64,000 bases of DNA from Methylobacterium amylolyticum (GCF_030700245.1 NZ_JAUYZI010000001.1:186001-250000), one strand, 5' to 3'; numbered from the stretch's first letter, positions 44,147-55,107 are shown. Numbers and translations are program-made. The notes: generated from the letters alone by a model not told the origin.

Positions 44147-45451
44147 TCAGTTGTCCTGATCGTCCGGATCGAAGGTCTGCGGCATGGTCGACTCGGCGCT
44201 GGCGACCGGAGTCGGGGCGCTGATCGTCGAGGGCACGTTCACGCCGTCGCGCTTGTAGATGTCGTCGCGGAACTGGACGAGGCCGTCCGGGGTCGACCAC
44301 GCGGTGATGTAGGTCCAGTAGACCGGCACCGGCTGCGTCAGCGTCGCGTCGATGCGCTTGCCGCTCTCGATCGCCTCCTCGACCTGCTGGCGGCCCCAGC
44401 CGGGCGTGTCCTTCAGGAGCCACGTGATGTACTCGCGCACGTTCTGCACGCGCACGCAGCCCGAGGAGATGAACCGGAAGTCGTCGCCGAACACGCCCTT
44501 CGTGTTGGTGTCGTGCATGAACACGCCGTACGGGTTCGGGATGTTGATGCGCACGATCCCCATCGAGTTGAAGTCGGCGCCCGAATCCTGCCGGTAGGTG
44601 TAGCGGGTGCCCTCGTCCGAGAACCAGTTGACCGACTTCGGCGAGATCTCGCCGCCGCCCGACAGGATGCGGATCTTGTTGTCCGAGAGGTAGTTCGGAT
44701 CCTTCTGCATCTTCGGGATGAGGTCCTTCTTCACGATGGAAGCCGGGACCGTCCAGGTCGGGTTGAAGTTGATCTGGGTCGCCTTGGTGTTCATGATCGG
44801 CGACTGGCGGTCGATCTTGCCGACGCCGGCGGCGTGCAGCGTCACGACCTGGCCGTTCTCGACCGTCTCGACCAGCGCGGCGGGGATGTTGGTGATCACG
44901 AAGCGCCGGCCGAGATCGCCCGAGTAGGAGCGCAGGCGCACCACGTTGATCTCGAGCTGGCGCAGGCGCACGTCGGCGGGCACGTTCATCGCCTGCTGGG
45001 TGGCCGCGCTCATCGCGCCGGTCTGGCTGAGGCCGTGGCGCGCCTGGAAGCGCTTCACGCCGGCGGCGACGTAGGAATCGTAGACGCCGGAGCCGCCGGC
45101 CGCCGGGTCGAGGTCGCCGGTCACGATCAGGCGCTGGCGCACCGCCGCCACCGCCGGGCCCCGGGCGCCGATGCGCAGGCTCTCGGCGCCGGAGACCGGG
45201 CGCCAGCCGCCGCGGGCGACGATGCCCTTGTAGCGCTCGGCCATCTGCTCGGTGGCCGCCACCGTCTGCGCCGAGAGGATCGGCACCGTCGCGCGCTGCA
45301 CCTGCATCGTGGCCGGGACGGCGTAGTCCTGGGCCCATTCGGCCTGGGCGTAGCCGGCCGGCTCGCGGGCCTCCGCCGGCGCGAGGCCGAGCGTGCCCAG
45401 GGCGGCGAGGCCGAGGAGCGTGGTGTACCGGGCGGGTGCCTGTCTGCGCAT
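44147..45451 (-). CDS. L,D-transpeptidase with peptidoglycan-binding domain
   Basis: 434 residues: signal peptide (MRRQAPARYTTLLGLAALGTLGLAPAEA), a peptidoglycan-binding_1 domain (~95-165, GSGVYDSYVAAGVKRFQARHGLSQTGAM) and a YkuD/YcbB-like catalytic domain (~210-400). The catalytic Cys lies in DFRFISSGCVRVQNVREY, with the His in YGVFMHDTNTKGVFGD. It makes 3-3 cross-links or attaches proteins to peptidoglycan in the periplasm. The start giving a normal signal peptide is preferred over an upstream in-frame ATG. It ends at a strong terminator. Confidence 0.9.
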   Translation of the reverse strand: MRRQAPARYTTLLGLAALGTLGLAPAEAREPAGYAQAEWAQDYAVPATMQVQRATVPILSAQTVAATEQMAERYKGIVARGGWRPVSGAESLRIGARGPAVAAVRQRLIVTGDLDPAAGGSGVYDSYVAAGVKRFQARHGLSQTGAMSAATQQAMNVPADVRLRQLEINVVRLRSYSGDLGRRFVITNIPAALVETVENGQVVTLHAAGVGKIDRQSPIMNTKATQINFNPTWTVPASIVKKDLIPKMQKDPNYLSDNKIRILSGGGEISPKSVNWFSDEGTRYTYRQDSGADFNSMGIVRINIPNPYGVFMHDTNTKGVFGDDFRFISSGCVRVQNVREYITWLLKDTPGWGRQQVEEAIESGKRIDATLTQPVPVYWTYITAWSTPDGLVQFRDDIYKRDGVNVPSTISAPTPVASAESTMPQTFDPDDQDN

Positions 45452-45840
45452 CGGTCGCTGGCTCTGTTCCGGGTGTTCGGGGGGACGTGCGGCGTCGGGA
45501 AGAACGGGTGGCCGCACCCTGTCGGGTTGCCGTTAAGGTTCTCTAATGAAGGGGCCGGAATGTGGCGCGGGCGTGCGCCGGCGCACCCGGCGCGCAGCGG
45601 GCGCGGCACTGTGGCTCGGCGGCAACGTCCAAGCGGCCCGGAGAGGCGCGCCGCCCGCGCGGCGGGCACCGGCGACGCGGTCGCGCCGGACCTGTCGCGA
45701 TCCCGGCACGTTAAGGTTAAGGACCGATGAACCCTGCGCGACCCGGCGTTCGGCGCTAGGATTGCGCCGTCGTCCGCGAAGCCCGGCCGGCCTGTTCCGG
45801 TTCGGGACGGTCAGGGCCGCGAAGCGGCACAGGAGGCACG
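45452..45840. other. Divergent promoter region of the transpeptidase and rcdA genes
   Basis: 389 bp, no gene. TTAA-containing words recur: TTAA-GGTTCTC-TAAT near 45533 and TTAAGGTTAAGG near 45712-45723. The first is one step from the CtrA consensus. Cell-wall and RcdA genes are plausible CtrA-regulon members, but the matches are imperfect. Confidence 0.4.
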
Positions 45841-46371
45841 ATGAACGGGTTCGACGTCACGTTCCGGGACGAGCGCGACTGGGTCGATTTCGGCCGGACC
45901 TACGTGGCGTCCGACGCGTTCCGGACGCTGTTCCGGGACGGGATGACGCTGGTCGAGGAGACGGCGGCCTATCTCGACGGCGACGGCCGCGACGAGTCGC
46001 GGCTCGTCTCCCGCGACGCGACGCTGAGCTACGCCGCCGAGAGCATGCGGCTCACCACCCTCCTGATGCAGATCGCCTCGTGGCTGCTGGTCCAGCGCGC
46101 GGTGGCCGAGGGCGAGATGACGCCGGCCCAGGCGCTCCTGGAGAAGCACCGGGTGAAGCTCGGCGCCACCGAGCCGCCGAAGGCCGACGCCTTCACCCTG
46201 CTGCCGGTCCGCCTCCAGCAGCTCGTGCTGCGGGCCCGCCGGCTGCACGCCCGCATCCTCCACCTCGACGCGCTGATCGCCGACGACCGGCCGACGCCCC
46301 GGCCGGTGGAGAGCCCCGTCGCCGCCCAGCAGGGGCTGCTGCGCTCGGCCTTCCTGGCGCGGCAGGCCTGA
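45841..46371 (+). CDS. rcdA: RcdA-like protein (DUF1465), CtrA degradation adaptor
   Basis: 176 residues. FGRTYVASDAFRTLFRDGMTLVEETAAYLDG, RDATLSYAAESMRLTTLLMQIASWLLVQRAVAEGEMT and DAFTLLPVRLQQLVLRARRLHARIL are the helical blocks of DUF1465. In Caulobacter RcdA helps deliver CtrA and other substrates to ClpXP at the cell pole. It is convergent with rpmE, an arrangement common in Rhizobiales. Functional transfer from Caulobacter is inference, but family identity is secure. Confidence 0.85.
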   Translation: MNGFDVTFRDERDWVDFGRTYVASDAFRTLFRDGMTLVEETAAYLDGDGRDESRLVSRDATLSYAAESMRLTTLLMQIASWLLVQRAVAEGEMTPAQALLEKHRVKLGATEPPKADAFTLLPVRLQQLVLRARRLHARILHLDALIADDRPTPRPVESPVAAQQGLLRSAFLARQA

Positions 46372-46490
46372 GGCGGACGATCCGGCCGCGCGAACGCGAA
46401 CGGGCGGCCCCGCAGGACCGCCCGCCATCCCGACCGCCCGCCATCCCGGCGCGGCCCCCGAGGGACCGCGCCGAACGTCCCGAGACAGAA

Positions 46491-46739
46491 TCAGCGGCGG
46501 CCGAGGTTGCCGAAGCGCGAGGTGAAGCGCGAGACGCGGCCGGCGCGGTCGAGCATCTTCTGCTCGCCGCCGGTCCAGGCCGGGTGGGTGAGCGGGTCGA
46601 TGTCGAGGTTGAGGGTGTCGCCCTCCTTGCCGTAGGTCGAGCGGGTCCGGTACTCGGTACCGTCGGTCATCACGACCTTGATGAAGTGGTAGTCGGGGTG
46701 CTCGGTCCCCTTGGCCTTCGCGGCCGCGTCCTTCGCCAT
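46491..46739 (-). CDS. rpmE: 50S ribosomal protein L31
   Basis: 82 residues. [45 protein letters not shown] is the L31 signature, and the tail [13 protein letters not shown] is typical. The zinc-binding cysteines of type A L31 are absent, as in the zinc-free alphaproteobacterial form. The N-terminal [11 protein letters not shown] extension is slightly longer than usual. Confidence 0.95.
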   Translation of the reverse strand: MAKDAAAKAKGTEHPDYHFIKVVMTDGTEYRTRSTYGKEGDTLNLDIDPLTHPAWTGGEQKMLDRAGRVSRFTSRFGNLGRR

Positions 46740-46975
46740 GACCTGTCGTCCCTGAGCTGGCACGCCGGCGGGAGGCGCAGGAGGCGCCGCCCGGCCCGGA
46801 ATGCGGAAGATGTCGCGCGGTTGCGCCGAACGGTGGGTTCGTGTCAACGGCACGGGCAAGCCGACCGTGGTGGCGGCCCGCGGCCATTGAACACGCGCAA
46901 TCGGATGAGGGCCGGCGTATATCGCAGGCGCCCGGCCGGAACAAGCGCCGCGACGAACGTGCACGAAGAGGCATG

Positions 46976-48820
<1,845 letters not shown>

Positions 48821-48879
48821 TTCTTTGCCGCCGCTCGGCGCGGGTTCATCCCGGCCGGGCGAAGGCGTAAGCGGGGGGC

Positions 48880-49896
48880 ATGCTCGACCTCGCCCGCTTC
48901 CCGCGCCTGCCGCTCCTGACCCTGCCGACCCCGATCGAGCCGCTCGACGGCCTCGGCCGGGCGCTGGGCGACGCGCTGAACGGCGTGCGCCTCTACGCGA
49001 AGCGCGACGACGTGGCCGGGATCGGGCTCGGCGGCAACAAGCTGCGCAAGCTCGAATTCCTGCTCGGCGCCGCCCGCGCCGAGGGCGCCGACACCGTGGT
49101 GACGGTGGGCGCTCTGCAATCGAACCACGCCCGGCTCACCGCCGCCGCGGCGGCGCGGGCGGGCCTCGCCTGCGAGCTGTTCCTGACACGCAGCGTGCCG
49201 CGCCAGGACCCGGACTACACCGGCAGCGGCAACCGCCTGCTCGACGACCTGTTCGGCGCCACCGTGCACGAGTTGCCGGGGGATGCCGACTCGCTGGCCC
49301 ATGCCGAGGCCCGGGCCGCCGACCTGCGGGGGGCGGGCCGCGGCGTCTACGTGTTCCCCTCCGGCGGGTCGAGCCCGACCGGCTGCCTCGGCTACGCGGC
49401 CTGCGCCGCCGAGATTTTTTCGCAATCGGCGGACATGGACGTCGCGTTCGCGCAGATCGTCACCGCCAACGGCAGCGCCGGCACGCATGCCGGGCTGGCG
49501 GCCGGCCTCGCCGCGATGGGCCGCGACCCCCGCCTCGCCAAGTCCTACGCCGTGCTCGCCGAGGAGCCGCGCGCCCGAGCCGAGGTGCTGGAGAAGGCCA
49601 ACGCCACGCTCGCCCTGATCGGCGCCGAGGCCCGGCTGACGGAGGCGGACGTGAACCTCGACGGCGCCCACCGCGGCCCCGGCTACGGCATCCCCACCGC
49701 GGGCATGCTGGAGGCCGTGCGGCTGATGGCGCGGACCGAGGGCAAGCTCCTCGACCCCGTCTACAGCGGCAAGGCGTTCTCAGGGCTGCTGCACGACGTG
49801 CGGGCGGGGCGCTACCCGGCGGGCTCGGCCGTGCTGTTCGTGATGACCGGCGGCACGCCCGGCCTGTTCGCCTACAAGGAGGCGCTGGCGGAGTGA
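48880..49896 (+). CDS. PLP-dependent D-cysteine desulfhydrase / ACC deaminase family enzyme
   Basis: 338 residues. The PLP lysine is Lys54 in IGLGGNKLRKLEFLLG; VTVGALQSNHARLTAAAAARAGL, FPSGGSSPTGCLGYA and the Gly-rich TANGSAGTHAGLAAGL are family blocks. These enzymes split D-cysteine to pyruvate, sulfide and ammonia, or deaminate 1-aminocyclopropane-1-carboxylate. The ACC deaminase active-site residues are not discriminated here, so D-cysteine desulfhydrase is the more cautious name. It is probably cotranscribed after the ABC exporter. Confidence 0.85.
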   Translation: MLDLARFPRLPLLTLPTPIEPLDGLGRALGDALNGVRLYAKRDDVAGIGLGGNKLRKLEFLLGAARAEGADTVVTVGALQSNHARLTAAAAARAGLACELFLTRSVPRQDPDYTGSGNRLLDDLFGATVHELPGDADSLAHAEARAADLRGAGRGVYVFPSGGSSPTGCLGYAACAAEIFSQSADMDVAFAQIVTANGSAGTHAGLAAGLAAMGRDPRLAKSYAVLAEEPRARAEVLEKANATLALIGAEARLTEADVNLDGAHRGPGYGIPTAGMLEAVRLMARTEGKLLDPVYSGKAFSGLLHDVRAGRYPAGSAVLFVMTGGTPGLFAYKEALAE

Positions 49897-49940
49897 TGCG
49901 GCGTCCGGCTGACGGGCTTTTCGGGATCCGGGCCCACGCC

Positions 49941-50032
49941 GTCATCGTGAGCGCCAGCGAAGCGATCCAGGGCAGCGCGCGCTCTCGGAGGTTGGCGCCG
50001 CTGGGTTGCTTCGCTCCGCTCGCAAAGACGGA
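49941..50032. repeat. Dispersed palindromic repeat, copy 1
   Basis: About 92 bp bounded by GTCATCGTGAGCGCCAGCGAAG and GCTTCGCTCCGCTCGCAAAGACGG, whose ends are inverted copies of each other. A related copy lies at 58460-58543. Such GC-rich palindromic units are scattered in Methylobacterium and Bradyrhizobium intergenic DNA. Confidence 0.8.
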
Positions 50033-50076
50033 GGGCGTCGACCCGAACCCTTCACCCGAAAACGCTACGAGGCGGC

Positions 50077-51090
50077 CTACCGCTCCGTCAGCTTCATCTC
50101 GATCCGGCGGTTGCGCGCGTAGGCCTCCTCCGTGGTGCCGCCGTCGAGCGGCTGGAACTCGCCGAAAGCGCCGGCCAGCAGGTGCTGCGGCGGGATGCCC
50201 TTGCCCGCGAGGTACTGGACCACGGCGATGGCGCGGGCGGCCGAGAGCGCCCAGTTCGAGGGGAACTGCCCGGTGCTGATCGGCCGCGCGTCGGTGTGGC
50301 CGTCCACCCGCAGCACCCAGGGCAGGTCGGCCGGGATCTGCTTGGCCAGCTCCTGGATCGCCCCGGCGATCCGGTCGAGTTCCGGCCCGGCCTCAGGCTT
50401 GAGGGCGGCCGAGCCCGCCGGGAACAGCACCTCGGATTGCAGCACGAACCGGTCGCCGACCACGCGGATGTCGGGGCGGTTGCCGAGGATCTGCCGCAGC
50501 CGGCCGAAGAAGTCGGAGCGGTAGCGCGCGAGTTCCTGCACCTTCTGGGCGAGCGCGACGTTGAGGCGGCTGCCGAGCTCGGCGATCCGCGCCTGGCTCT
50601 CCCGATCGCGGGTCTCGGATGCCGCGAGCGCGTCCTCCAGGGCCGCGAGCTGGCGGCGCATGGCGGCGATCTGCTCGTTCAGCAGGTCGACCTGCGACTG
50701 GGCGCGCTTCGTGGCGTTGCGCTCGGTCTCGAGCTGCCTGTCGAGGGTGCCCGCAGCCCCCTGGCTGACGGTGGCGGCCTCCGCCTGCATCTTCGCCCGG
50801 TCGCGGTCCGCCTCGACCCCGGCCAGCGTGGTGCGCAGCGCCTGCACCTCGTCGTCGCGGCTGCGGCGGGTCGAGCGCTCCAGCGCCAGCAGGTCGGTGA
50901 GGTCGGCGATCTGGCGGTTGAGCTTGGCCAGGGTGGCGTCGCGCCCGGTCAGCTCCTGCGACAGGAAGAACTGACCGACGACGAACACGGTCATCAGGAA
51001 CACCACGGCGAGGAGCAGCGTCGCCAGCGCGTCGACGTAGCCCGGCCAGACGTTCAGGCCGCGCCGGGACCGGCCCGCCAGCGAGGCCAT
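50077..51090 (-). CDS. OmpA/MotB-like peptidoglycan-binding membrane protein
   Basis: 337 residues. One N-terminal transmembrane helix (~17-43, NVWPGYVDALATLLLAVVFLMTVFVVGQFFL) with the buried Asp (YVDAL) expected of ion-channel partners. A long coiled coil follows (~50-190), then an OmpA/MotB peptidoglycan-binding domain (~205-335: FPAGSAALKPEAGPELDRIAGAI, VDGHTDARPIS, NWALSAARAIAVVQYLAG, NRRIEMKL). ATGA overlap couples it to the MotA/TolQ-like gene upstream. It is likely a proton-driven channel anchored to the cell wall. Confidence 0.85.
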   Translation of the reverse strand: MASLAGRSRRGLNVWPGYVDALATLLLAVVFLMTVFVVGQFFLSQELTGRDATLAKLNRQIADLTDLLALERSTRRSRDDEVQALRTTLAGVEADRDRAKMQAEAATVSQGAAGTLDRQLETERNATKRAQSQVDLLNEQIAAMRRQLAALEDALAASETRDRESQARIAELGSRLNVALAQKVQELARYRSDFFGRLRQILGNRPDIRVVGDRFVLQSEVLFPAGSAALKPEAGPELDRIAGAIQELAKQIPADLPWVLRVDGHTDARPISTGQFPSNWALSAARAIAVVQYLAGKGIPPQHLLAGAFGEFQPLDGGTTEEAYARNRRIEMKLTER

Positions 51091-52070
51091 CAGACCCGCT
51101 CCCGCCCGAGACGGTCGAGGGCCTGCTTCAGCTCGCGCTCGCGGCTCGCCTGGGCCTCGACCCAGTCGCGGATCATCTGCTGCTCGGCGCGCATGTGCTG
51201 GACGAGGCCCTGGATGCCCTCGGCGAGGTTGGTCATGGCGAGCGTCGCGGCCCGCCCGCCGCCGCCCTCGGCGACCAGCGCGCTCAGGCGGTCGATCGCC
51301 TCCCGCAGCTCCTGCGCCCCGGCGGCCGGGCGGATCGCGGCCGCCCCGGCCGGCGCCTCGACCGCCGCGCCGGACATCAGCCAGTCCTGCAACTCGTTGT
51401 GGAAGCGGGCATGGGCCTGCCCCGCCTGCAACTCCAGGAAGCCGGTGATCAGCGAGGAGGCGAGCCCGAACAGCGAGGCCGAGAAGGCGAGGCCGATGCC
51501 GGAGAGCGGCACCGCGAGGCCGGATTTCAGCTCGTCGAACATCACCGCCGCGTCGCCGCCGCCGCGCATGCCCCGGATCACCCCGCCCACCGCCGAGAGC
51601 GTGTCGATCAGGCCCCAGAAGGTGCCGAGCAGGCCGAGCAGGATCAGGATGCCGGCGATGTAGCGCAGGATCTCGCGGCCCTCGTCGAGCCGGGCGGCGA
51701 TGGTGTCGAGGAACCCCGCCGTGCCCGGCAGGATCGCGCCCTCGGCACGCGCGGCGATCACGTCGGTCATCGGCCGCAGCAGGCGCGGCGGGCGCTTGGC
51801 GGCGGCGCCGGTGGCGACCGCGTTGACGTAGGCGGCCTCGCGGAACAGCCGGATCACCTGCCCGAAGGCGATGAGCACCGCGATGAGCAGGACGCCGAGG
51901 ATCAGCCCGTTGAGGCCGGGATTGGCCAGGAAGGCCGGAGTGATCTGCCGGAACAGGATGAAGGCGAGGAACCCGACGAGGATCAGGAACACGACCATCC
52001 GCGCGAGGTAGATGCCGGGCTTGGCCAGCGGCTTCTCCGGGGTTCGGGCGGTGTCGGCGCGGGCGGCCAT
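51090..52070 (-). CDS. MotA/TolQ/ExbB-like proton-channel subunit
   Basis: 326 residues with about four transmembrane helices (VVFLILVGFLAFILF, NGLILGVLLIAVLIAFG, ILRYIAGILILLGLLGTFWGLIDTLSAVGGVI, VPLSGIGLAFSASLFGLASSLITGF). The GTFWGLIDT and GIGLAFSASLFGLASSL blocks are the TolQ/MotA core. A cytoplasmic Gln/Arg-rich C-terminal helix follows. Its stop overlaps the start of the OmpA/MotB-like partner. Related pairs exist without assigned roles in many alphaproteobacteria. No flagellar, Tol-Pal or TonB gene is adjacent. Confidence 0.85.
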   Translation of the reverse strand: MAARADTARTPEKPLAKPGIYLARMVVFLILVGFLAFILFRQITPAFLANPGLNGLILGVLLIAVLIAFGQVIRLFREAAYVNAVATGAAAKRPPRLLRPMTDVIAARAEGAILPGTAGFLDTIAARLDEGREILRYIAGILILLGLLGTFWGLIDTLSAVGGVIRGMRGGGDAAVMFDELKSGLAVPLSGIGLAFSASLFGLASSLITGFLELQAGQAHARFHNELQDWLMSGAAVEAPAGAAAIRPAAGAQELREAIDRLSALVAEGGGGRAATLAMTNLAEGIQGLVQHMRAEQQMIRDWVEAQASRERELKQALDRLGRERV

Positions 52071-52208
52071 CGGGGTCGCTCACCTCGGATCGGGCAGGCG
52101 AAGCCGGCTGCCGGGGGGTTCTTGGGCGGGCGGCACTGTGGCGGCAGGGCCCAGCGCGATCAAGTCGCGCCGCGCCACACCCGGATCGGGACCGGCGACC
52201 GGCCGGCC

Positions 52209-53027
52209 TCAATCCCAGAAGCGCGGCCAGCTCTCCTCCAGGTGCGGCCCGAGCCGCAGGGCGGCGACGCGGGTCGCGAGCCCGTTCGCGTCGGTCTCGA
52301 CGGCCAGCCCGCACAGGGTCGCCTCGCCGCCGGCCACCTCCCAGCGCGAGCCCGGGGTCTTCTGGATCATCCGGCGCAGGGGCTCGTCCTTCTGCATGCC
52401 GATCACCGAGTCGTAATCGCCGCACATGCCGGAATCGGTCAGGTAGGCGGTGCCGCCGGGCAGGATCCGGTGGTCGGCGGTCGGCACGTGGGTGTGGGTG
52501 CCCACCACGAGGCTCGCCCGCCCGTCGAGGAAGTGGCCGAACGCCTGCTTCTCGCTGGTGGCCTCCGCGTGCACGTCGACGATCACCGCGTCGGCGGCGG
52601 CGCCGAGCGGGCAGGCGTCCAGCTCCCGGTCCACCGCGGCGAAGGGATCGTCCATCGGGTCGAGGAACACGCGGCCCATCACGTTGACGACGAGCACCCG
52701 GGCGCCGGCCTGCGTCTCGACCACGGTGGCGCCGCGGCCCGGGGTGCCGGGCGGGTAGTTCGCCGGGCGCACGAGGCGCGGCTGCCGGCCGATGAACACC
52801 AGCGCCTCGCGCTGGTCGAAGCTGTGGTTGCCGAGCGTCACGGCGTCGGCGCCGGCCAGGATCAGCTCCTCGCAGATCGCCTCGGTGATGCCGAAGCCGC
52901 CCGCGGCGTTCTCGCCGTTGACCACCACGCAGTCGAGCCGCCAGCGCTCGCGCAGCTTCGGCAGGTGCGCGCCGACCACCGCGCGGCCCGGGCGGCCGAT
53001 GACGTCGCCGAGGAACAGCAGCCGCAT
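52209..53027 (-). CDS. ymdB: YmdB-family metallophosphoesterase (TIGR00282)
   Basis: 272 residues, cytoplasmic. GDVIGRPGR, VVNGENAAGGFGITE, LGNHSFDQREAL, VDVHAEATSEK and VGTHTHVPTADHRILPGGTAYLTDSGMCG give a complete active site. In Bacillus the homologue is a cyclic-nucleotide phosphodiesterase affecting biofilm and stress genes; in proteobacteria its substrate is not settled. It follows the 5-formyl-THF cyclo-ligase gene by 4 bp, a pairing seen in other alphaproteobacteria. Confidence 0.9.
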   Translation of the reverse strand: MRLLFLGDVIGRPGRAVVGAHLPKLRERWRLDCVVVNGENAAGGFGITEAICEELILAGADAVTLGNHSFDQREALVFIGRQPRLVRPANYPPGTPGRGATVVETQAGARVLVVNVMGRVFLDPMDDPFAAVDRELDACPLGAAADAVIVDVHAEATSEKQAFGHFLDGRASLVVGTHTHVPTADHRILPGGTAYLTDSGMCGDYDSVIGMQKDEPLRRMIQKTPGSRWEVAGGEATLCGLAVETDANGLATRVAALRLGPHLEESWPRFWD

Positions 53028-53031
53028 GGCC

Positions 53032-53637
53032 CTACGCGGTCCTCAGGACCACGGGGCCGGCCTCGGTGACGACGTGCCGGAGCGCGCGGTCGTGCGCCTC
53101 GGCCGGCACCCGCTCGACCTCCTGTGCGGCGAAGCCGACCCCGACGGTGACGACCGGGCGGTCCCGCGACAGCCGGGCGATGGCGCCGTCGTAGTAGCCG
53201 GCGCCGTAGCCGATGCGCTGGCCCAGGCGGTCGAAGGCGGCGAGCGGGACGATCATCGCGTCGGGCTCGACCTCGGGCAGGCCGGGATCGGGCTCGCTCA
53301 GGCCGAACCGGCCGGCCACCAGCGCGTCGCCCGCCTGCCATGCGCGGAACACGAGCCCGTCCGGCGTCACCTGCGGCAGGGCGGCGCGCTGGCCGCGGGC
53401 CAGCATCGCCTCCACCGCCGCGCGCGGATCGACCTCGCTGCGGATCGGCCAGTAGGCGGAGACCAGCCGGGCGGCCTTCAACTCCGGCAGGTCGATCAGG
53501 ATGCGGGTGATCGCGGCCGAGGCGGCGCGGCGCGCCTCCGGATCGAGGGCGTCGCGGGCCGCCAGGGCGGCGCGGCGCAGCTCGGCCTTGCGGGCCGTCG
53601 CCGCGCCGGGTTCGGAAGAGATGGGGTGCGGAGCCAC
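53032..53637 (-). CDS. 5-formyltetrahydrofolate cyclo-ligase
   Basis: 201 residues from a GTG. It converts 5-formyl-THF to 5,10-methenyl-THF with ATP. ARKAELRRAALAARDAL begins the fold; VSAYWPIRSEVDPRAAVEAML, AFDRLGQRIGYGAGYYDGAIARL and GVGFAAQE are signature blocks. It is the ygfA homologue, placed right after a probable 6S RNA gene as in many proteobacteria, and followed 4 bp later by ymdB. Confidence 0.9.
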   Translation of the reverse strand: MAPHPISSEPGAATARKAELRRAALAARDALDPEARRAASAAITRILIDLPELKAARLVSAYWPIRSEVDPRAAVEAMLARGQRAALPQVTPDGLVFRAWQAGDALVAGRFGLSEPDPGLPEVEPDAMIVPLAAFDRLGQRIGYGAGYYDGAIARLSRDRPVVTVGVGFAAQEVERVPAEAHDRALRHVVTEAGPVVLRTA

Positions 53638-53640
53638 GTG

Positions 53641-53785
53641 AGCCGTTGGAGGATCGATCCCGGGAAACCTACAGCGTAGGTGGGCGCCGTGTTGGCCAAG
53701 TCCAGGGACGAGGCCAGGGACAGCTCCCGAGGGAGTCGATAAGGCCCCGGGGATAGTGCTCCTGACGAACCCTGCAGCCCCGCCC
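53641..53785 (-). ncRNA. ssrS: Probable 6S RNA
   Basis: The ~145 bp directly upstream of the ygfA-like gene have no ORF but strong strand-specific structure. The minus strand has GGGUUCGUCAGGAGC near its 5' end and ACACGGCGCCCACCUACG near its 3' end, with GGGAGCUGUCCC-type hairpins between, as expected for an alphaproteobacterial 6S RNA. A TACATA -10-like word lies just upstream. 6S genes occupy exactly this place before ygfA in many proteobacteria. It would inhibit sigma-70 RNA polymerase. The ends are approximate and no covariance search was possible. Confidence 0.65.
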
Positions 53786-53931
53786 GCCCTATGTAACCGT
53801 GCCGGGGCCCGCCCGCCAGGGCGGCGGGGCACGAAATCTGCGGCGATCGGCGCCGTGAGCGCCCCGTGAGCGCCGGCCGGCCGAACGCGGACGAGCGCGG
53901 TGAACGCGGGCGAGCGCCGGGATTCCCTCGG

Positions 53932-55049
53932 TCAGCCCCGCAGCGCCCGGCCCAGAACCGCGAGGCAGCGGTCGATGTCGTCCTCGTCGGCCCAGACATG
54001 CGGGCTGAGGCGCAGCGCCCCGAGGCGCTCGCTGACGAAGACGTCTTCGGCCCGGAGCCGGGCGACGAGGTCCGCGACGCGCCGCCCGGGGGCCGCAGCC
54101 CGAGGATGTGCGGCGCGCGCAGGGTCCGCGGCGTCACCGGGAGCCCGAGTCCGGCCGCGCCCTCGGCGAGGCGGTCGACCAGGGCCGCGAGCCGGGCCGT
54201 CACCGCGGGCACACCCCAGCCGGCGATCAGCTCCAGCCCCGCGGCGGCCATCGGCAGGGCGACCGGATCGTGCACCTCGCCCCGGTCGTAGCGCCGGGCG
54301 CCGGGGGCCGCCGCCTCGCCGCCGCGCTCCTCCAGGGGACGGCCGCCCTGCCGGTCCGGCGCCGCGTAGAGGAAGGCGACGCCGTAGGGGCCGAGCGCCC
54401 ACTTGTAGGTCGGGAACGCGAGGAAGTCGGGCCGCCAGCGCGCCACGTCCACCGGGACGGCGCCCGCCGCCTGGGTGGCGTCGACGACCAGCGCCGCGCC
54501 GGCCGCCCGGATCGCGGGCGCCAGCCGGTCGAGGTCGATCCCCGTGCCGTCGCTCCAGTGCAGCGGCGTGAGGGTGGCGACGGACAGCGGCGGCGCGCCG
54601 GGCCGGTCGATCGCCGCGAGCAGGGCCGCGGTCCAGTCGCCGTCCGCGGGCCGCGGCACGGCCTCGACGACGAGACCGGCCTCCGCCGCCAGCCGGTCGA
54701 ACGGGCGGCACAGGGAGGGGAACTCGTCGGCCACCCGCAGCACGCGCCCGCACGGCGGGAGCGCCAGGGTGCGGGCGGCGATCGCGACCGCGTGGGCGAC
54801 CGAGCCCACCACCGCCACGTCGTCCGGCTCCGCGCCGATCAGCCCGGCGGCGGCGCGGCGCGCCCGCTCGGTCCCGGCGGGGATCGCTTCGCGCGGGTGC
54901 TCCCAGGGGCGGGCCTTGACCAGGATCCCGGCCTCGCCCGCGGCCCGCACCGCTCGCGGCAGCGGCGACCACGCCGCCGCGTCGAGGTAGCTCACGCGGG
55001 CGGGCAGCTCGAACAGGCTGCGCTGGCAGGGGAGCGGGGTCGCGGTCAT
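53932..55049 (-). pseudogene. Class V aminotransferase with a broken reading frame
   Basis: Originally ~372 residues. The first ~320 (MTATPLPCQRSLFELPARVSYLDAAAWSPL to APHILGLRPPGG) read cleanly and include the PLP lysine in DFLAFPTYKWALGPYG and the VVDATQAAGAVPV motif of class V (NifS/IscS-like) aminotransferases. The last ~50 (VADLVARLRAEDVFVSERLGALRLSPHVW to VLGRALRG) are in another frame. The break falls in a run of five G on the plus strand (54088-54092); one missing base would restore the protein. It may be a recent pseudogene or a sequencing error. The substrate is unknown. Confidence 0.8.
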
Positions 55050-55107
55050 CGCCGGGCACACTCGCCCACGGGATGAACCTGCGCAAACGGGCGGGCGGCG
55101 GACCGCA

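Noticed and set aside
42354..45338. Single ~994-residue protein covering the phosphoesterase and the region beyond
   Set aside because: The upstream part is an out-of-frame shadow of the L,D-transpeptidase gene; a Tat signal peptide and ribosome binding site define the true start at 43985.
50077..52070. Zorya defence system
   Set aside because: ZorA/ZorB-like motor genes alone are not sufficient; no ZorC, ZorD or ZorE follows, and the pair also resembles ordinary TolQ/MotB-type channels.
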